From contig CALMGO010000578.1 in the NCBI GenBank assembly GCA_937863625.1, positions 1 through 8,160 on the forward strand: a stretch of DNA of 8,160 bases. Reading direction: 5' to 3'. Shown here one piece after another: positions 1 through 6,417 of the stretch. Each line of letters begins with the position of its first letter. The first letter of the stretch is position 1. The DNA is from an uncultured bacterium. GTDB lineage: Bacteria > Planctomycetota > DG-23 > SLPQ01. Made by a program: the position numbers and the translations under genes. The notes beneath the pieces were generated by a model. The model did no database searches and was not told the DNA's origin. It worked only from the letters and a program-made list of their open reading frames with translations.

Positions 1-20
1 AAGGCAAAGCAAAGACAAGA

Positions 21-50
21 GGTAGGGGGACACTATAAATAGTTTCCCCG
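21..50 (+). repeat. REP-like palindromic unit, copy 1 (one arm mismatch)
   Basis: Same 30-bp unit as at 186-215, in direct orientation, 165 bp away. It has the GTAG foot and a palindrome spanning 26-49. The single difference is T instead of G at position 44, which breaks one pair (with C31) and leaves the stem otherwise intact. High identity over both arms and foot shows this is a repeated element, not a chance palindrome. Confidence 0.8.
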
Positions 51-63
51 GGCGCATTGCCTT

Positions 64-86
64 CACTGGTGGGCGAGCCACCAGTG
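64..86. repeat. Perfect 9-bp inverted repeat (stem-loop)
   Basis: CACTGGTGG (64-72), loop GCGAG (73-77), CCACCAGTG (78-86). The stem is perfect and unrelated in sequence to the flanking REP-like units. No T-run follows on either strand, so it is not a typical intrinsic terminator. It lies between the two direct repeats and may be part of the same composite element. Confidence 0.65.
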
Positions 87-135
87 CCACACAAAAGCAA
101 GGGCCCCGGCATACGAAGGCAAATTGCGTGACAGA

Positions 136-151
136 TCCCGACTGGTCGGGA
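136..151. repeat. Perfect 7-bp inverted repeat
   Basis: TCCCGAC (136-142), a 2-nt TG centre, GTCGGGA (145-151). It is effectively a near-continuous 16-bp palindrome and could be a cruciform or a protein-binding site. It is the fourth palindrome in 215 bp and lies inside the interval bracketed by the two REP-like units. Confidence 0.6.
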
Positions 152-185
152 CGTTCCGCTCAGGCGAGTCAAGGTGGCACGCGTC

Positions 186-215
186 GGTAGGGGGACACTA
201 TAAATAGTGTCCCCG
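186..215 (+). repeat. REP-like palindromic unit, copy 2 (perfect palindrome with GTAG foot)
   Basis: Contains GTAG followed by an extra G and an 11-bp perfect inverted repeat: GGGGACACTAT (191-201), a 2-nt AA centre, and ATAGTGTCCCC (204-214). The 30-bp unit matches 21-50 at all but one base and in the same orientation. A GTAG tetranucleotide at the foot of a hairpin is the known signature of REP elements recognised by REP-associated tyrosine transposases (RAYT). It begins 37 bp past the xer stop, so it may also act as a 3'-end hairpin for the minus-strand transcript, although no T-run follows. Confidence 0.8.
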
Positions 216-251
216 AAGTGAGGCAAGGACACGCGGCAACCACCCAGAACG

Positions 252-1154
252 TCAGGCGCGGGGGTGGGCGGAGTCGTAGGCCTTTTTGAGGCGCTGGGTG
301 GTGACGTGGGTGTAGAGCTGGGTGGTGGCGAGGTTTTCGTGGCCGAGGAGTTCCTGGACGCTGCGGAGGTCGGCGCCGCGGTCGAGCAGGTGAGTCGCAA
401 AAGAGTGGCGAAGGGTATGGGGGGAGGTATTGGCGGGGAGACCGGCTGCCGCCAGATGCTTCTCGAGCATGCGGGCGACACTGCGGGTGGTGAGGCGAGT
501 GCCGAAGCGGTTCAGAAAGAGCGCCTCATGGTCGACAACGCGGAAATCATAATCGGCGCGCACGGCGTCGAGATAGGCCTGGATGGAGCGGGCGGCGGGG
601 CGGCCAAGAGGCAGGAGGCGTTCTTTCTTACCTTTGCCGCGAACCTTTATCACTTCAGAGATGAGATCCACGTCGCGGACGTCGAGGCGCGCCAACTCAC
701 CTACGCGGATACCCGCTGAATAGAGCGTCTCGAGGATGGCGCGGTCGCGAAAGGCAGGGACATCGTCGCCAACGGGGGCAGTGAGGAGGCGGACGACGGC
801 GTCCTCGCCGAGGAATTTGGGCAGGATGCGTCCGAGGCGGGGAGTGCGGATGCCGGCGGTGGGGCTGGACTCGATAGCCTTGCGGGTGAGGAGGAACTTG
901 AAAAACGAACGCAGGGAGGAGAGTTTGCGCGCGATGGTCTTCTTCTCAACGCCGGACTCGTGAAGATGGGCGAGAAAGGCGCGTATGTCGAGGCGGGTGA
1001 CTTCACCGGGGGCGCCTGAATGGCCGGAGTCGATGAGAAAGACGCCGAAGGCCTCGAGGTCACGCGAGTAGGCACGCAGAGTGTGGGGGGAGTAGTTTCT
1101 CGTGCTGCCGATATATGAGATGAAGCCGGAGAGGGCTTTTTCGAAGGCTGTCAT
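252..1154 (-). CDS. xerC: XerC/XerD-type tyrosine site-specific recombinase
   Basis: Cytoplasmic integrase-family recombinase of 300 aa, the length of chromosomal XerC/XerD, which resolve chromosome dimers at dif with FtsK. The N-terminal SAM-like core-binding domain (about 1-90) contains RNYSPHTLRAYSRDL. The catalytic domain (about 110-290) has the full active site: Arg150 (SAGIRVGEL), Lys174 (VRGKGKKERLLPLG), His246 and Arg249 (HTLRHSFATHLL), His272 (GHENLATTQLYTHV) and nucleophile Tyr281. The YDSAHPRA ending resembles XerC more than XerD, but a single Xer lineage cannot be excluded. I chose the ATG at 1154 because it aligns with Xer N-termini and has AAAGG 8 nt upstream; a longer frame from 1223 would overlap the 73-aa gene and add a basic non-family extension. 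It is the last gene before a palindromic repeat region. Nothing else suggests an integron or prophage. Confidence 0.93.
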   Translation of the reverse strand: MTAFEKALSGFISYIGSTRNYSPHTLRAYSRDLEAFGVFLIDSGHSGAPGEVTRLDIRAFLAHLHESGVEKKTIARKLSSLRSFFKFLLTRKAIESSPTAGIRTPRLGRILPKFLGEDAVVRLLTAPVGDDVPAFRDRAILETLYSAGIRVGELARLDVRDVDLISEVIKVRGKGKKERLLPLGRPAARSIQAYLDAVRADYDFRVVDHEALFLNRFGTRLTTRSVARMLEKHLAAAGLPANTSPHTLRHSFATHLLDRGADLRSVQELLGHENLATTQLYTHVTTQRLKKAYDSAHPRA

Positions 1155-1173
1155 CTTTGGAGCCTTTATCTTT

Positions 1174-1395
1174 CTACCGCATGAGCCCAGCGCGCGCGAA
1201 CGGCCGGGGGCGCGGCGCGGCAAGGGCGTCGATTACGGCGAAAACACACTGCCATGTAACAGGAGTCGCCGGATCAGAGGCGAGGTCCAGGAGATAGTCT
1301 AACAACTGTGCACGGGAAGTGTCATCGAAAAAGACGACAAAGGTGTGGCCGGAACATCTGAGAGCGACAAACCGTCTTGAAGCAGCTGTTTGCAT
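1174..1395 (-). CDS. Small hypothetical protein, 73 aa
   Basis: Not a family I recognise. The protein has a compact hydrophobic strand-like start (RRFVALRCSGHTFVVFFDD, about 7-25), a helix-like acidic stretch (RAQLLDYLLDLASDP, 28-42), a second aromatic/aliphatic segment (VTWQCVFAVIDALA, 46-59) and a basic, Pro-rich tail. There is no signal peptide or full membrane helix, so a small cytoplasmic alpha-beta domain is likely. Evidence for reality: a good Shine-Dalgarno, same strand as all neighbours, it fills an otherwise empty gap, ends 19 bp before the xer start, and begins 65 bp after the upstream lipoprotein stop. It could be a chance frame in GC-rich DNA, but position and ribosome binding site argue against this. 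Two Cys (14 and 50) are present with no metal-site pattern. Confidence 0.6.
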   Translation of the reverse strand: MQTAASRRFVALRCSGHTFVVFFDDTSRAQLLDYLLDLASDPATPVTWQCVFAVIDALAAPRPRPFARAGLMR

Positions 1396-1403
1396 ACCGG
1401 CAT

Positions 1404-1410
1404 CCTTTCC
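1404..1410 (-). promoter_or_regulatory. Ribosome binding site of the 73-aa gene
   Basis: The minus strand reads GGAAAGG, ending 8 nt before the ATG at 1395. An ATG at 1403 lies directly after this motif and is out of frame, so the site specifically supports the 1395 start. It is the main evidence that this short frame is translated. Confidence 0.6.
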
Positions 1411-1460
1411 GGCAAGTGCAGTGCTTTTCGAACGGGAACAACGGGCCCGGACGAACCCCC

Positions 1461-2201
1461 CTATCTTCTTCTTTTCATCTGCATTCTTAAGGCGCGCTGG
1501 ACCTCCAGCTCGTCAAACATCTCCCAGACCATTTCGTAGGAGACGAAGCGCATGAAGAGCGGCATTGAGCGGTAGTAGCGTTCCCAGCCGAGGCCGACCG
1601 CATCTGCGGTCTGCCCCTGGGCGTAAAGCTGTATTTTTCTGCGGGTGGTCTGCTGCGAGGCGTCAAAGACGCCGAAGACGGCAACGACCGGCTGGGTGTC
1701 GGGGCTGGTGGGCATTTCAAGCGGACGGCCTCCCTGGATGACGCGCTCGAGGTCGATGGGACTCGTCGGTGAAGTCGCACGGGAGAAGAGCGTGAGGCCG
1801 ATAGCGAGAGACGGCTCACCATAGGGGTTGTAGTCAGTGACGACGGCAAGGAAGACGCCGTCGATGGAGAGCGCGTCGGCGAGCTTGAGGCCGTCACGAG
1901 GCAGGACAAGACCCTGGCTTTCGACGGCGGCAAGCGGCACGGCGACGGGCATGACCTGGAGGCCCTCGACGGACTGCAACTGGACGAAGAAGGCCGTAGA
2001 GAGCGCTTCGAGATCGATGTGCCGGCCGATAGTGGCGTCGACGGCGATAAGGGCGACCTTGGAGAGTCCGGGCGTGACATTTACGGGATAGTCGTTAGAG
2101 ACATAACGTTTCGAGAGGGCGCGCTCGGAGGCGCCTGGAAACGAACAGCCGGTGAGGACGAGGGCAATGCAAATGAGCGTTGACGCTGTTACCTTTTTCA
2201 T
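1461..2201 (-). CDS. Lipoprotein with possible TolB-N/CsgG/LpoB-like domain
   Basis: Predicted lipoprotein of 246 aa, not assigned to a named family. MKK begins a short signal peptide ending in a good lipobox, LTGC, with Cys19 lipidated and Ser at +2, which favours outer-membrane delivery. The core (about 47-145) alternates strands and helices: SKVALIAVDATIG, then a helix (LEALSTAFFVQLQ), a strand (LQVMPVAV), a helix (LKLADALSIDG), a strand (VFLAVVTDYNPYG) and a paired strand (LAIGLTLFS). That order resembles the TolB-N/CsgG/LpoB alpha-beta fold. The C-terminus (about 205-246) is helical, acidic-hydrophobic then strongly basic (ends KRRR). It starts 15 bp after the propeller gene, with GGTGA upstream as a modest Shine-Dalgarno. 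The fold is an inference from pattern only; that it is a real lipoprotein is well supported. Confidence 0.78.
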   Translation of the reverse strand: MKKVTASTLICIALVLTGCSFPGASERALSKRYVSNDYPVNVTPGLSKVALIAVDATIGRHIDLEALSTAFFVQLQSVEGLQVMPVAVPLAAVESQGLVLPRDGLKLADALSIDGVFLAVVTDYNPYGEPSLAIGLTLFSRATSPTSPIDLERVIQGGRPLEMPTSPDTQPVVAVFGVFDASQQTTRRKIQLYAQGQTADAVGLGWERYYRSMPLFMRFVSYEMVWEMFDELEVQRALRMQMKRRR

Positions 2202-2216
2202 CGGGACGTCACCGGC

Positions 2217-3344
2217 CTATTGTGCGGAGGCATCTGCAGCGGCCACAACGGAGTAGACAGGCGGCTGGATGCTCCAGATATTTCGGAACCCGTTTCTCTC
2301 GGAGATGAAGTAAATGCGCCCGTCGCGCTGCGACCAGTAAGGCGCCCAATCGGGCGCGGTGTCGGCGGTAATCTGGATGAGCTCCCTGCCGTTGGAACTG
2401 ACGACGTAGATGTCGTCGCCACGCCAGATGCGGTCTTCGAGTTTGGCCTCGGGGCTCTTGTGGACCGTGGCGAAGGCGATGAACTGGCCGTCAGGAGACC
2501 AGCACGGATTTATGGCGGCCCAGTCCGCGGAGGCGAGAATCTCGGTCTGGTCGGCGCCTTCGAGGTTCATGGTCCAGATGGAGTACCAGTAGCCGTCACG
2601 AAGGCGGGCGCGCTGGAAGAGGATGCGCTTGCCATCGGGGGAAACGGTGGGGAACTTGCCGGGACCGAGGTCTTTGACCTCTCCGCTGCGAACGTTGGAG
2701 GCCATGATGGACCAGTCGGCAGTACGCGAGGAATAGGAACTGTATACGACCGTCTCGCCGTCGGGCATCCATGAGGGGTGCAGGTCGTCCTCGTCGCCGA
2801 AGGTGACCTGGACGGCGGCGCCGTTGGCATGGGTGTCGATAATCCAGACGTCGTAGTTGCCGTTTTTGTTGGAGGCAAAGGCTATGCGGGAGCCGTCGGG
2901 AGAAAAAGCGGGCTGGATTTCGTCAAAGGGGGTGGAGGTCTTCTGGACGACGACGGCGCCGGAGACGGACTTGATATAAATATTGTGGTCCGCGGAGTGA
3001 CGGTCGCTCGAGAAGGCGACGAGGTCCTCGGCGGGGCTGACGGCAACATCGTTGTCGCCGCCGACACGGGTGAAAGAGACCTGTGTGAGTTCGCCGAAGG
3101 TACGGGTCTTGAAGACCGGCTGGATGGGCTCAAACATGTCCTTCAGGACGTCGCGGCCGTCATCAGTGGCGGTCTTGTACATGGCGCTTTTGGCAAATAC
3201 GTCGGCGCCGGGCCGCGACTGCGGCTGGGCGGGAGCGGGCTGGACGGGCTCGGCGGCCTTTTTGCCGTCGCTAAAAAGAGCGCATCCGGCAGCGCAAGCC
3301 AGCACGAGAGCAGACACTGTTATAAGTGACATGGCACGAAGCAT
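2217..3344 (-). CDS. TolB-like PD40 beta-propeller lipoprotein
   Basis: Predicted exported lipoprotein of 375 aa. Residues 1-20 are a signal peptide (Arg3, then a hydrophobic core) with lipobox AAGC; Cys21 is the likely lipidated residue, though Cys17 is also possible. A Pro/Ala/Gln linker follows (about 30-46). Six PD40/WD40-like blades follow at about 103-125, 148-169, 192-215, 235-260, 283-316 and 337-359, with repeated 'SPDG-x-x-IAF' strands such as FSPDGSRIAFAS, VSPDGKRILF and WSPDGQFIAFA. This is the propeller fold of TolB, but TolB's N-terminal domain is absent and TolB is soluble, so it is not a standard TolB. The residue at +2 is Ala, consistent with outer-membrane sorting if the Lol rule applies. 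It probably binds a protein or glycan partner in the periplasm. The next lipoprotein gene starts 15 bp downstream, so the two are probably co-expressed. Confidence 0.85.
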   Translation of the reverse strand: MLRAMSLITVSALVLACAAGCALFSDGKKAAEPVQPAPAQPQSRPGADVFAKSAMYKTATDDGRDVLKDMFEPIQPVFKTRTFGELTQVSFTRVGGDNDVAVSPAEDLVAFSSDRHSADHNIYIKSVSGAVVVQKTSTPFDEIQPAFSPDGSRIAFASNKNGNYDVWIIDTHANGAAVQVTFGDEDDLHPSWMPDGETVVYSSYSSRTADWSIMASNVRSGEVKDLGPGKFPTVSPDGKRILFQRARLRDGYWYSIWTMNLEGADQTEILASADWAAINPCWSPDGQFIAFATVHKSPEAKLEDRIWRGDDIYVVSSNGRELIQITADTAPDWAPYWSQRDGRIYFISERNGFRNIWSIQPPVYSVVAAADASAQ

Positions 3345-3500
3345 TGGGACGAACCCTCCCGGTATAAACCCTGCCCAGATTCACACACCCTTAGTCAAAT
3401 CGGTATTGGGCCATGCATTCTTTAAGGAAAGTATGGGAAAGAACTTACACCGGACGCGGGGCACGGCGGATACCGTGGGGCCGGATGGGGCAGAGAGGCG
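3345..3500 (-). other. 156-bp intergenic gap, possible promoter region for the lipoprotein genes
   Basis: This is the only gap over 100 bp between genes in the window and is less GC-rich than its neighbours, so a promoter for the downstream lipoprotein-to-xer block could sit here. On the minus strand there is a TTGACT (3393-3398) and a TTTATA (3363-3368), but 24 nt separate them, too far for a standard sigma-70 promoter. A weak 5-bp stem (3462-3466 with 3473-3477) follows the radical SAM gene without a T-run. The function is therefore only suggested by position. Confidence 0.3.
3354..3360 (-). promoter_or_regulatory. Ribosome binding site setting the TolB-like gene start
   Basis: The minus strand reads GGGAGGG, ending 9 nt before the ATG at 3344. 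This spacing favours 3344 over the second in-frame ATG at 3332, which would place the Shine-Dalgarno 21 nt away and shorten the signal peptide n-region, removing its Arg. Confidence 0.65.
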
Positions 3501-5237
3501 TCAGCCGACGCGGGAGCCAAGCGCTCGGGCGCGCTCGGCAAGGAGGAAAGCAATCTCGACGCCGGGGGAAATGTGGGACCAGGGAAGAGGGGCATCCGGA
3601 GAGAGGGAACGGCAGGCGTACTTTTCGATATCGAGGCCGGAGGCATTGAAGGCCTCGACCCACTTGGAGTAGTCGAAGAACTCGTCCCAGGCGTCAAGCG
3701 AGCAGCCAAGATCGGCGGCTTTGTCGAGGACCGGGGCGATTTCACGGCCGGCACGAGCGAGGGCGGCCTCGAGTATGGAGCGGTTTAGATTGTGAAAAGA
3801 GGCCTTGATACCAGTACGGCGGAGACGGTCGAAGAGGAGTGAGCGAGCCGCTTCGAGGTATTCGCGAGAGGCCATGGGCTCCCATTGGAAGGGGGTGCCG
3901 GGCTTTGGGATGAAGGGGGAGATGGAGCAGTTGACCTGGGGGCGGGAACGCATGGAGCGGCCGGAGGCGAGGACCTTTTCGACGAGGTCGGCTATGGAGG
4001 CTACGTCGTCGAGCGTCTCGGTGGGCAGGCCCACCATGAAGTAGAGCTTGACGCGATTCCATCCGGCCTCGAAGGCGGCGGCGAGGCCGTCAAGGATGCC
4101 TTTTTCGGTGATGCCTTTATTTATCACGGTGCGCAGCGAATCGTTGCCGGCCTCGGCGGCGACTGTGATGGCACCTTTTCGCACCTCTTTCATTATTTCG
4201 GGGATTTCGAGGAGCGCCTTGTCCGCACGAAGCGACGGGAAGGAGAGACCGACGGCGCGCGGGGCAAAGGCGTGGTTGAGTCGGCGGGCGAGGTCCTTGA
4301 GGAAGGGATAATCGCCTGTCGAGAGGCTCAAGAGGCTTATCTCGTCGTATCCGGTATTAGCGTAAGACTCCTCGGCAAGCTCCAGCAGACGCGCCACAGA
4401 ACGGAACCGCACGGGGCGGCGGGTCATCCCGGCCTGGCAAAAGCGACAGCCGCGGCCGCAACCGCGCATTATCTCAAGTGATATGCGCTCATGGACGGCC
4501 TGGACGGTGGGGATGACGGGGCTCGTCGGGAAATACGCGGCGTCGAGGTCCTTTACAACTGCGGGCTGGACGCGCGAGGGCGCGGGCAAACCGGCAAGAG
4601 GGACGCCGGAGGAAGAGTAGAGTTCGGGCGCATAGATGCCGGTAAGCAGAGAGGCGGCTTCGACGAGTTCGGCGTGGGAGAGGCCGGGACGCGAGACAAA
4701 GAGGTCTATGAATGCGGGCAGCGAGTCCTCGCCGTCTCCGATGAAAAACAGGTCAACGAAATCCGCGAGCGCCTCGGGGTTAAAAGTGCAGGGGCCGCCG
4801 GCGATGACGAGCGGAAAGTCACCGGCGCGGCGGTCTTCGCGGCGGCGCGGGATGCCGGCAAGGTCGAGCATGGCAAGAACCGTGGGGTAGCATGCCTCAT
4901 ACTGGAGCGAAAAGCCGATGACGTGAAAATCCGTCAGGGGGCGGCGAGATTCGAGGGTAAAGAGCGGTAATTGTACTTGGCGCATGGCGGCGGCCATGTC
5001 ACCCCAAGGCATAAAGACCCTCTCGGCAAGGGAATCCGAGCGGGCATTTACAAGGCCGTAGAGGATCTGGAAGCCGTAATGACTCATGGCGATGTCATAG
5101 ATATCGGGGAAGGCAAGTGCAAGGCGAAAAGAGGCGGAGTCGAAGGGCTTGGTGATGGAATTGACCTCGCCGCCGGTGTAGCGGGCGGGTCGCTCTACGG
5201 AAGCGAGAAGGCTGGAAAAAGAGTCGTCAGAAAGCAT
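3501..5237 (-). CDS. YgiQ-like/TIGR03960-type radical SAM protein (function unknown)
   Basis: Predicted cytoplasmic radical SAM enzyme of 578 aa, reaction unknown. Residues 1-240 form the B12-binding-like N-terminal region of this family, with GGPCTFNPEALADF (147-160) and FIGDGED (165-171); no canonical DxHxxG cobalamin-ligand motif is seen, as I recall is usual for the family. The radical SAM core spans about 250-460. The 4Fe-4S motif is RGCGRGCRFCQAG with Cys260, Cys264 and Cys267, followed by family-like stretches SLLSLSTGDY (301-310) and VAAEAGNDSLR (359-369). The start at 5237 is 25 bp after the rodA stop with no strong Shine-Dalgarno, suggesting coupling to rodA; the VERPARYTGGEVNS opening fits the usual family N-terminus. 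The family is commonly found next to rodA and with a DUF2344 (TIGR03936) partner and RNase G. No DUF2344 gene or fusion is seen here, and the C-terminus stops at LLAERARALGSRVG without the Cys-rich tail I expect. Confidence 0.88.
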   Translation of the reverse strand: MLSDDSFSSLLASVERPARYTGGEVNSITKPFDSASFRLALAFPDIYDIAMSHYGFQILYGLVNARSDSLAERVFMPWGDMAAAMRQVQLPLFTLESRRPLTDFHVIGFSLQYEACYPTVLAMLDLAGIPRRREDRRAGDFPLVIAGGPCTFNPEALADFVDLFFIGDGEDSLPAFIDLFVSRPGLSHAELVEAASLLTGIYAPELYSSSGVPLAGLPAPSRVQPAVVKDLDAAYFPTSPVIPTVQAVHERISLEIMRGCGRGCRFCQAGMTRRPVRFRSVARLLELAEESYANTGYDEISLLSLSTGDYPFLKDLARRLNHAFAPRAVGLSFPSLRADKALLEIPEIMKEVRKGAITVAAEAGNDSLRTVINKGITEKGILDGLAAAFEAGWNRVKLYFMVGLPTETLDDVASIADLVEKVLASGRSMRSRPQVNCSISPFIPKPGTPFQWEPMASREYLEAARSLLFDRLRRTGIKASFHNLNRSILEAALARAGREIAPVLDKAADLGCSLDAWDEFFDYSKWVEAFNASGLDIEKYACRSLSPDAPLPWSHISPGVEIAFLLAERARALGSRVG

Positions 5238-5262
5238 CGGGCGTCCATTTGGTCAGGGACGA

Positions 5263-6417
5263 TTAGAAAGCATCCCGCGAAAGGACGACTACGGGATGGA
5301 CGGCAACGTTCATCATGATACCCACCGCGATGAATGATGCAAGGAGACTCGACCCGCCGTAGGAGATGAAGGGCAGCGTGAGGCCGGTAATGGGCATAAG
5401 GCCGACATTCATGCCCATATTAACAAAGACCTGCGTGGCAAGGAGCGAGACGACACCGACGACGACGAGGCGGCCGAAGGGTTCGCGGGTGCGGGCGGCG
5501 ATGCCGAGGCCACAGAGTATGATGACGATGTAGAGAGCGATAATGACAAGACCGCCGATGAGGCCTGACTCTTCGAGGATGACGGAGAATATAAAGTCGG
5601 TATGGCGCTCGGAGAGGTAGTTGAGGTTGTTCTGCGTACCCTGGCCGAGGCCGCGGCCGAACAGTCCGCCGGAGCCGACGGCGATGCGTGACTGGATGTA
5701 CTGCCAGCCTTCGGTTTTTTCGAATTTGTAGGGGTCGAGCCAGGCGAGGAAGCGGAGTTTCTGGTAGGGCTTCATGACAAAGGACCAAAAGACGGGCGCG
5801 GAGGCGAGGCCGGCGACCGCGAAGGAAACGATATAGCGAAGACGCGCGCCAGCGGCGACGAGCATGGCGAAAGGCAAAGGCGCAAAGAGAAGCGCAGTTC
5901 CGAGGTCGGGCTGCTTCAGGACGAGGAGCATGGGAACGCCGGCGAGGAGGAAGACGGCGATCACCTCGCGGAAAGCGGGGGATTTGCGGAACATGAGGTA
6001 CTTGGCAAGGGCAAGTACGAGCGCAACCTGCATCAACTGCGAAGGCTGGAAGTCGGCGATATCGTGGCTGCCGATGCGTATGGGAAGCCAGCGCTTGACC
6101 GGAGAACGCTCCGGCCCGACGCCATAGAAGAGCGTGATAACAAGCAGAATGAGCACGGCGATATAGAAGGCAAAGGTGAAAGAACGAATGCGGGTATAGC
6201 GCGGGACGAGGATTATGAAAAACACGCCGACGGAGATGACCGTCCAGCGGAGCTGAAGCTCGGCGTAGTCGACGGGGAGCGTTATCTGCCCCCATTCACC
6301 GCTTCTGGCGGAGGCGGAATGTATGAAGGTGATGCCGATGGCGACCAGCGCCAGGACTGCGCCGAAGAGCAGGTAGTCGAAACTGGCGAATGTTTTTCTG
6401 GCAGACTCCATGCTCAT
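5263..6417 (-). CDS. mrdB: RodA, SEDS-family peptidoglycan glycosyltransferase
   Basis: Inner-membrane SEDS protein of 384 aa that polymerises lipid II into glycan strands with PBP2 during elongation. Hydrophobic segments run through the protein (for example 13-34, 59-71, 82-98, 153-168, 284-304, 317-335 and 350-372), as expected for about ten membrane helices. Signature motifs: KQPDLGT at 168-174, the GLGQGTQ loop at 257-262, ERHTDFIF at 270-277 with the presumed catalytic Asp274, and PFISYGGSS at 349-357. The length is normal for the family. The ATG at 6417 overlaps the mrdA stop as ATGA and has a strong Shine-Dalgarno 9 nt upstream; a second in-frame ATG two codons on is less well placed. 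Oddity: the near-invariant QPSE-x-x-K motif reads QPSQLMQ (124-130), so both the Glu and the Lys are Gln. The neighbouring PBP2 gene and the DFIF motif favour RodA over FtsW. Confidence 0.95.
   Translation of the reverse strand: MSMESARKTFASFDYLLFGAVLALVAIGITFIHSASARSGEWGQITLPVDYAELQLRWTVISVGVFFIILVPRYTRIRSFTFAFYIAVLILLVITLFYGVGPERSPVKRWLPIRIGSHDIADFQPSQLMQVALVLALAKYLMFRKSPAFREVIAVFLLAGVPMLLVLKQPDLGTALLFAPLPFAMLVAAGARLRYIVSFAVAGLASAPVFWSFVMKPYQKLRFLAWLDPYKFEKTEGWQYIQSRIAVGSGGLFGRGLGQGTQNNLNYLSERHTDFIFSVILEESGLIGGLVIIALYIVIILCGLGIAARTREPFGRLVVVGVVSLLATQVFVNMGMNVGLMPITGLTLPFISYGGSSLLASFIAVGIMMNVAVHPVVVLSRDAF

Larger units (their letters stand above)
1..251. other. Non-coding, palindrome-rich region downstream of xer
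   Basis: No gene-like frame with a start signal is seen here. The region consists of four palindromes, two of them direct copies of one REP-like unit, separated by short unique DNA. It may continue beyond the left edge. No transposase gene is visible, so if this is a mobile element it is non-autonomous. Confidence 0.6.

Noticed and set aside
186..215. Intrinsic terminator of the xer transcript
   Set aside because: The stem is strong but the minus-strand sequence after it is CTACC, with no T-run, and the unit is a repeated element with a GTAG foot.
21..215. CRISPR array
   Set aside because: Only two repeat copies with a 135-bp interval, palindromic units with a GTAG foot and no cas genes.
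264..719. Plus-strand open frame of 151 codons opposite xer
   Set aside because: It overlaps the catalytic domain of an intact Xer; composition is typical of a GC-rich shadow frame.
252..1154. Xer as phage or integron integrase
   Set aside because: Length and motifs are those of housekeeping Xer; no tRNA, attachment site, cassette array or phage gene is visible.
1155..1223. Longer N-terminus for Xer starting at 1223
   Set aside because: It adds a basic stretch absent from Xer proteins, overlaps the 73-aa gene, and the 1154 ATG has a usable ribosome binding site.
3363..3398. Sigma-70 promoter from TTGACT and TTTATA upstream of the TolB-like gene
   Set aside because: The spacer is 24 nt rather than about 17; noted only as a candidate region.
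3462..3477. Possible terminator hairpin after the radical SAM gene
   Set aside because: Only a 5-bp stem with a 6-nt loop and no T-run on the minus strand.
3885..4481. Plus-strand open frame of 198 codons opposite the radical SAM gene
   Set aside because: It mirrors a well-supported enzyme, has Gly/Glu-rich composition and no recognisable domain.
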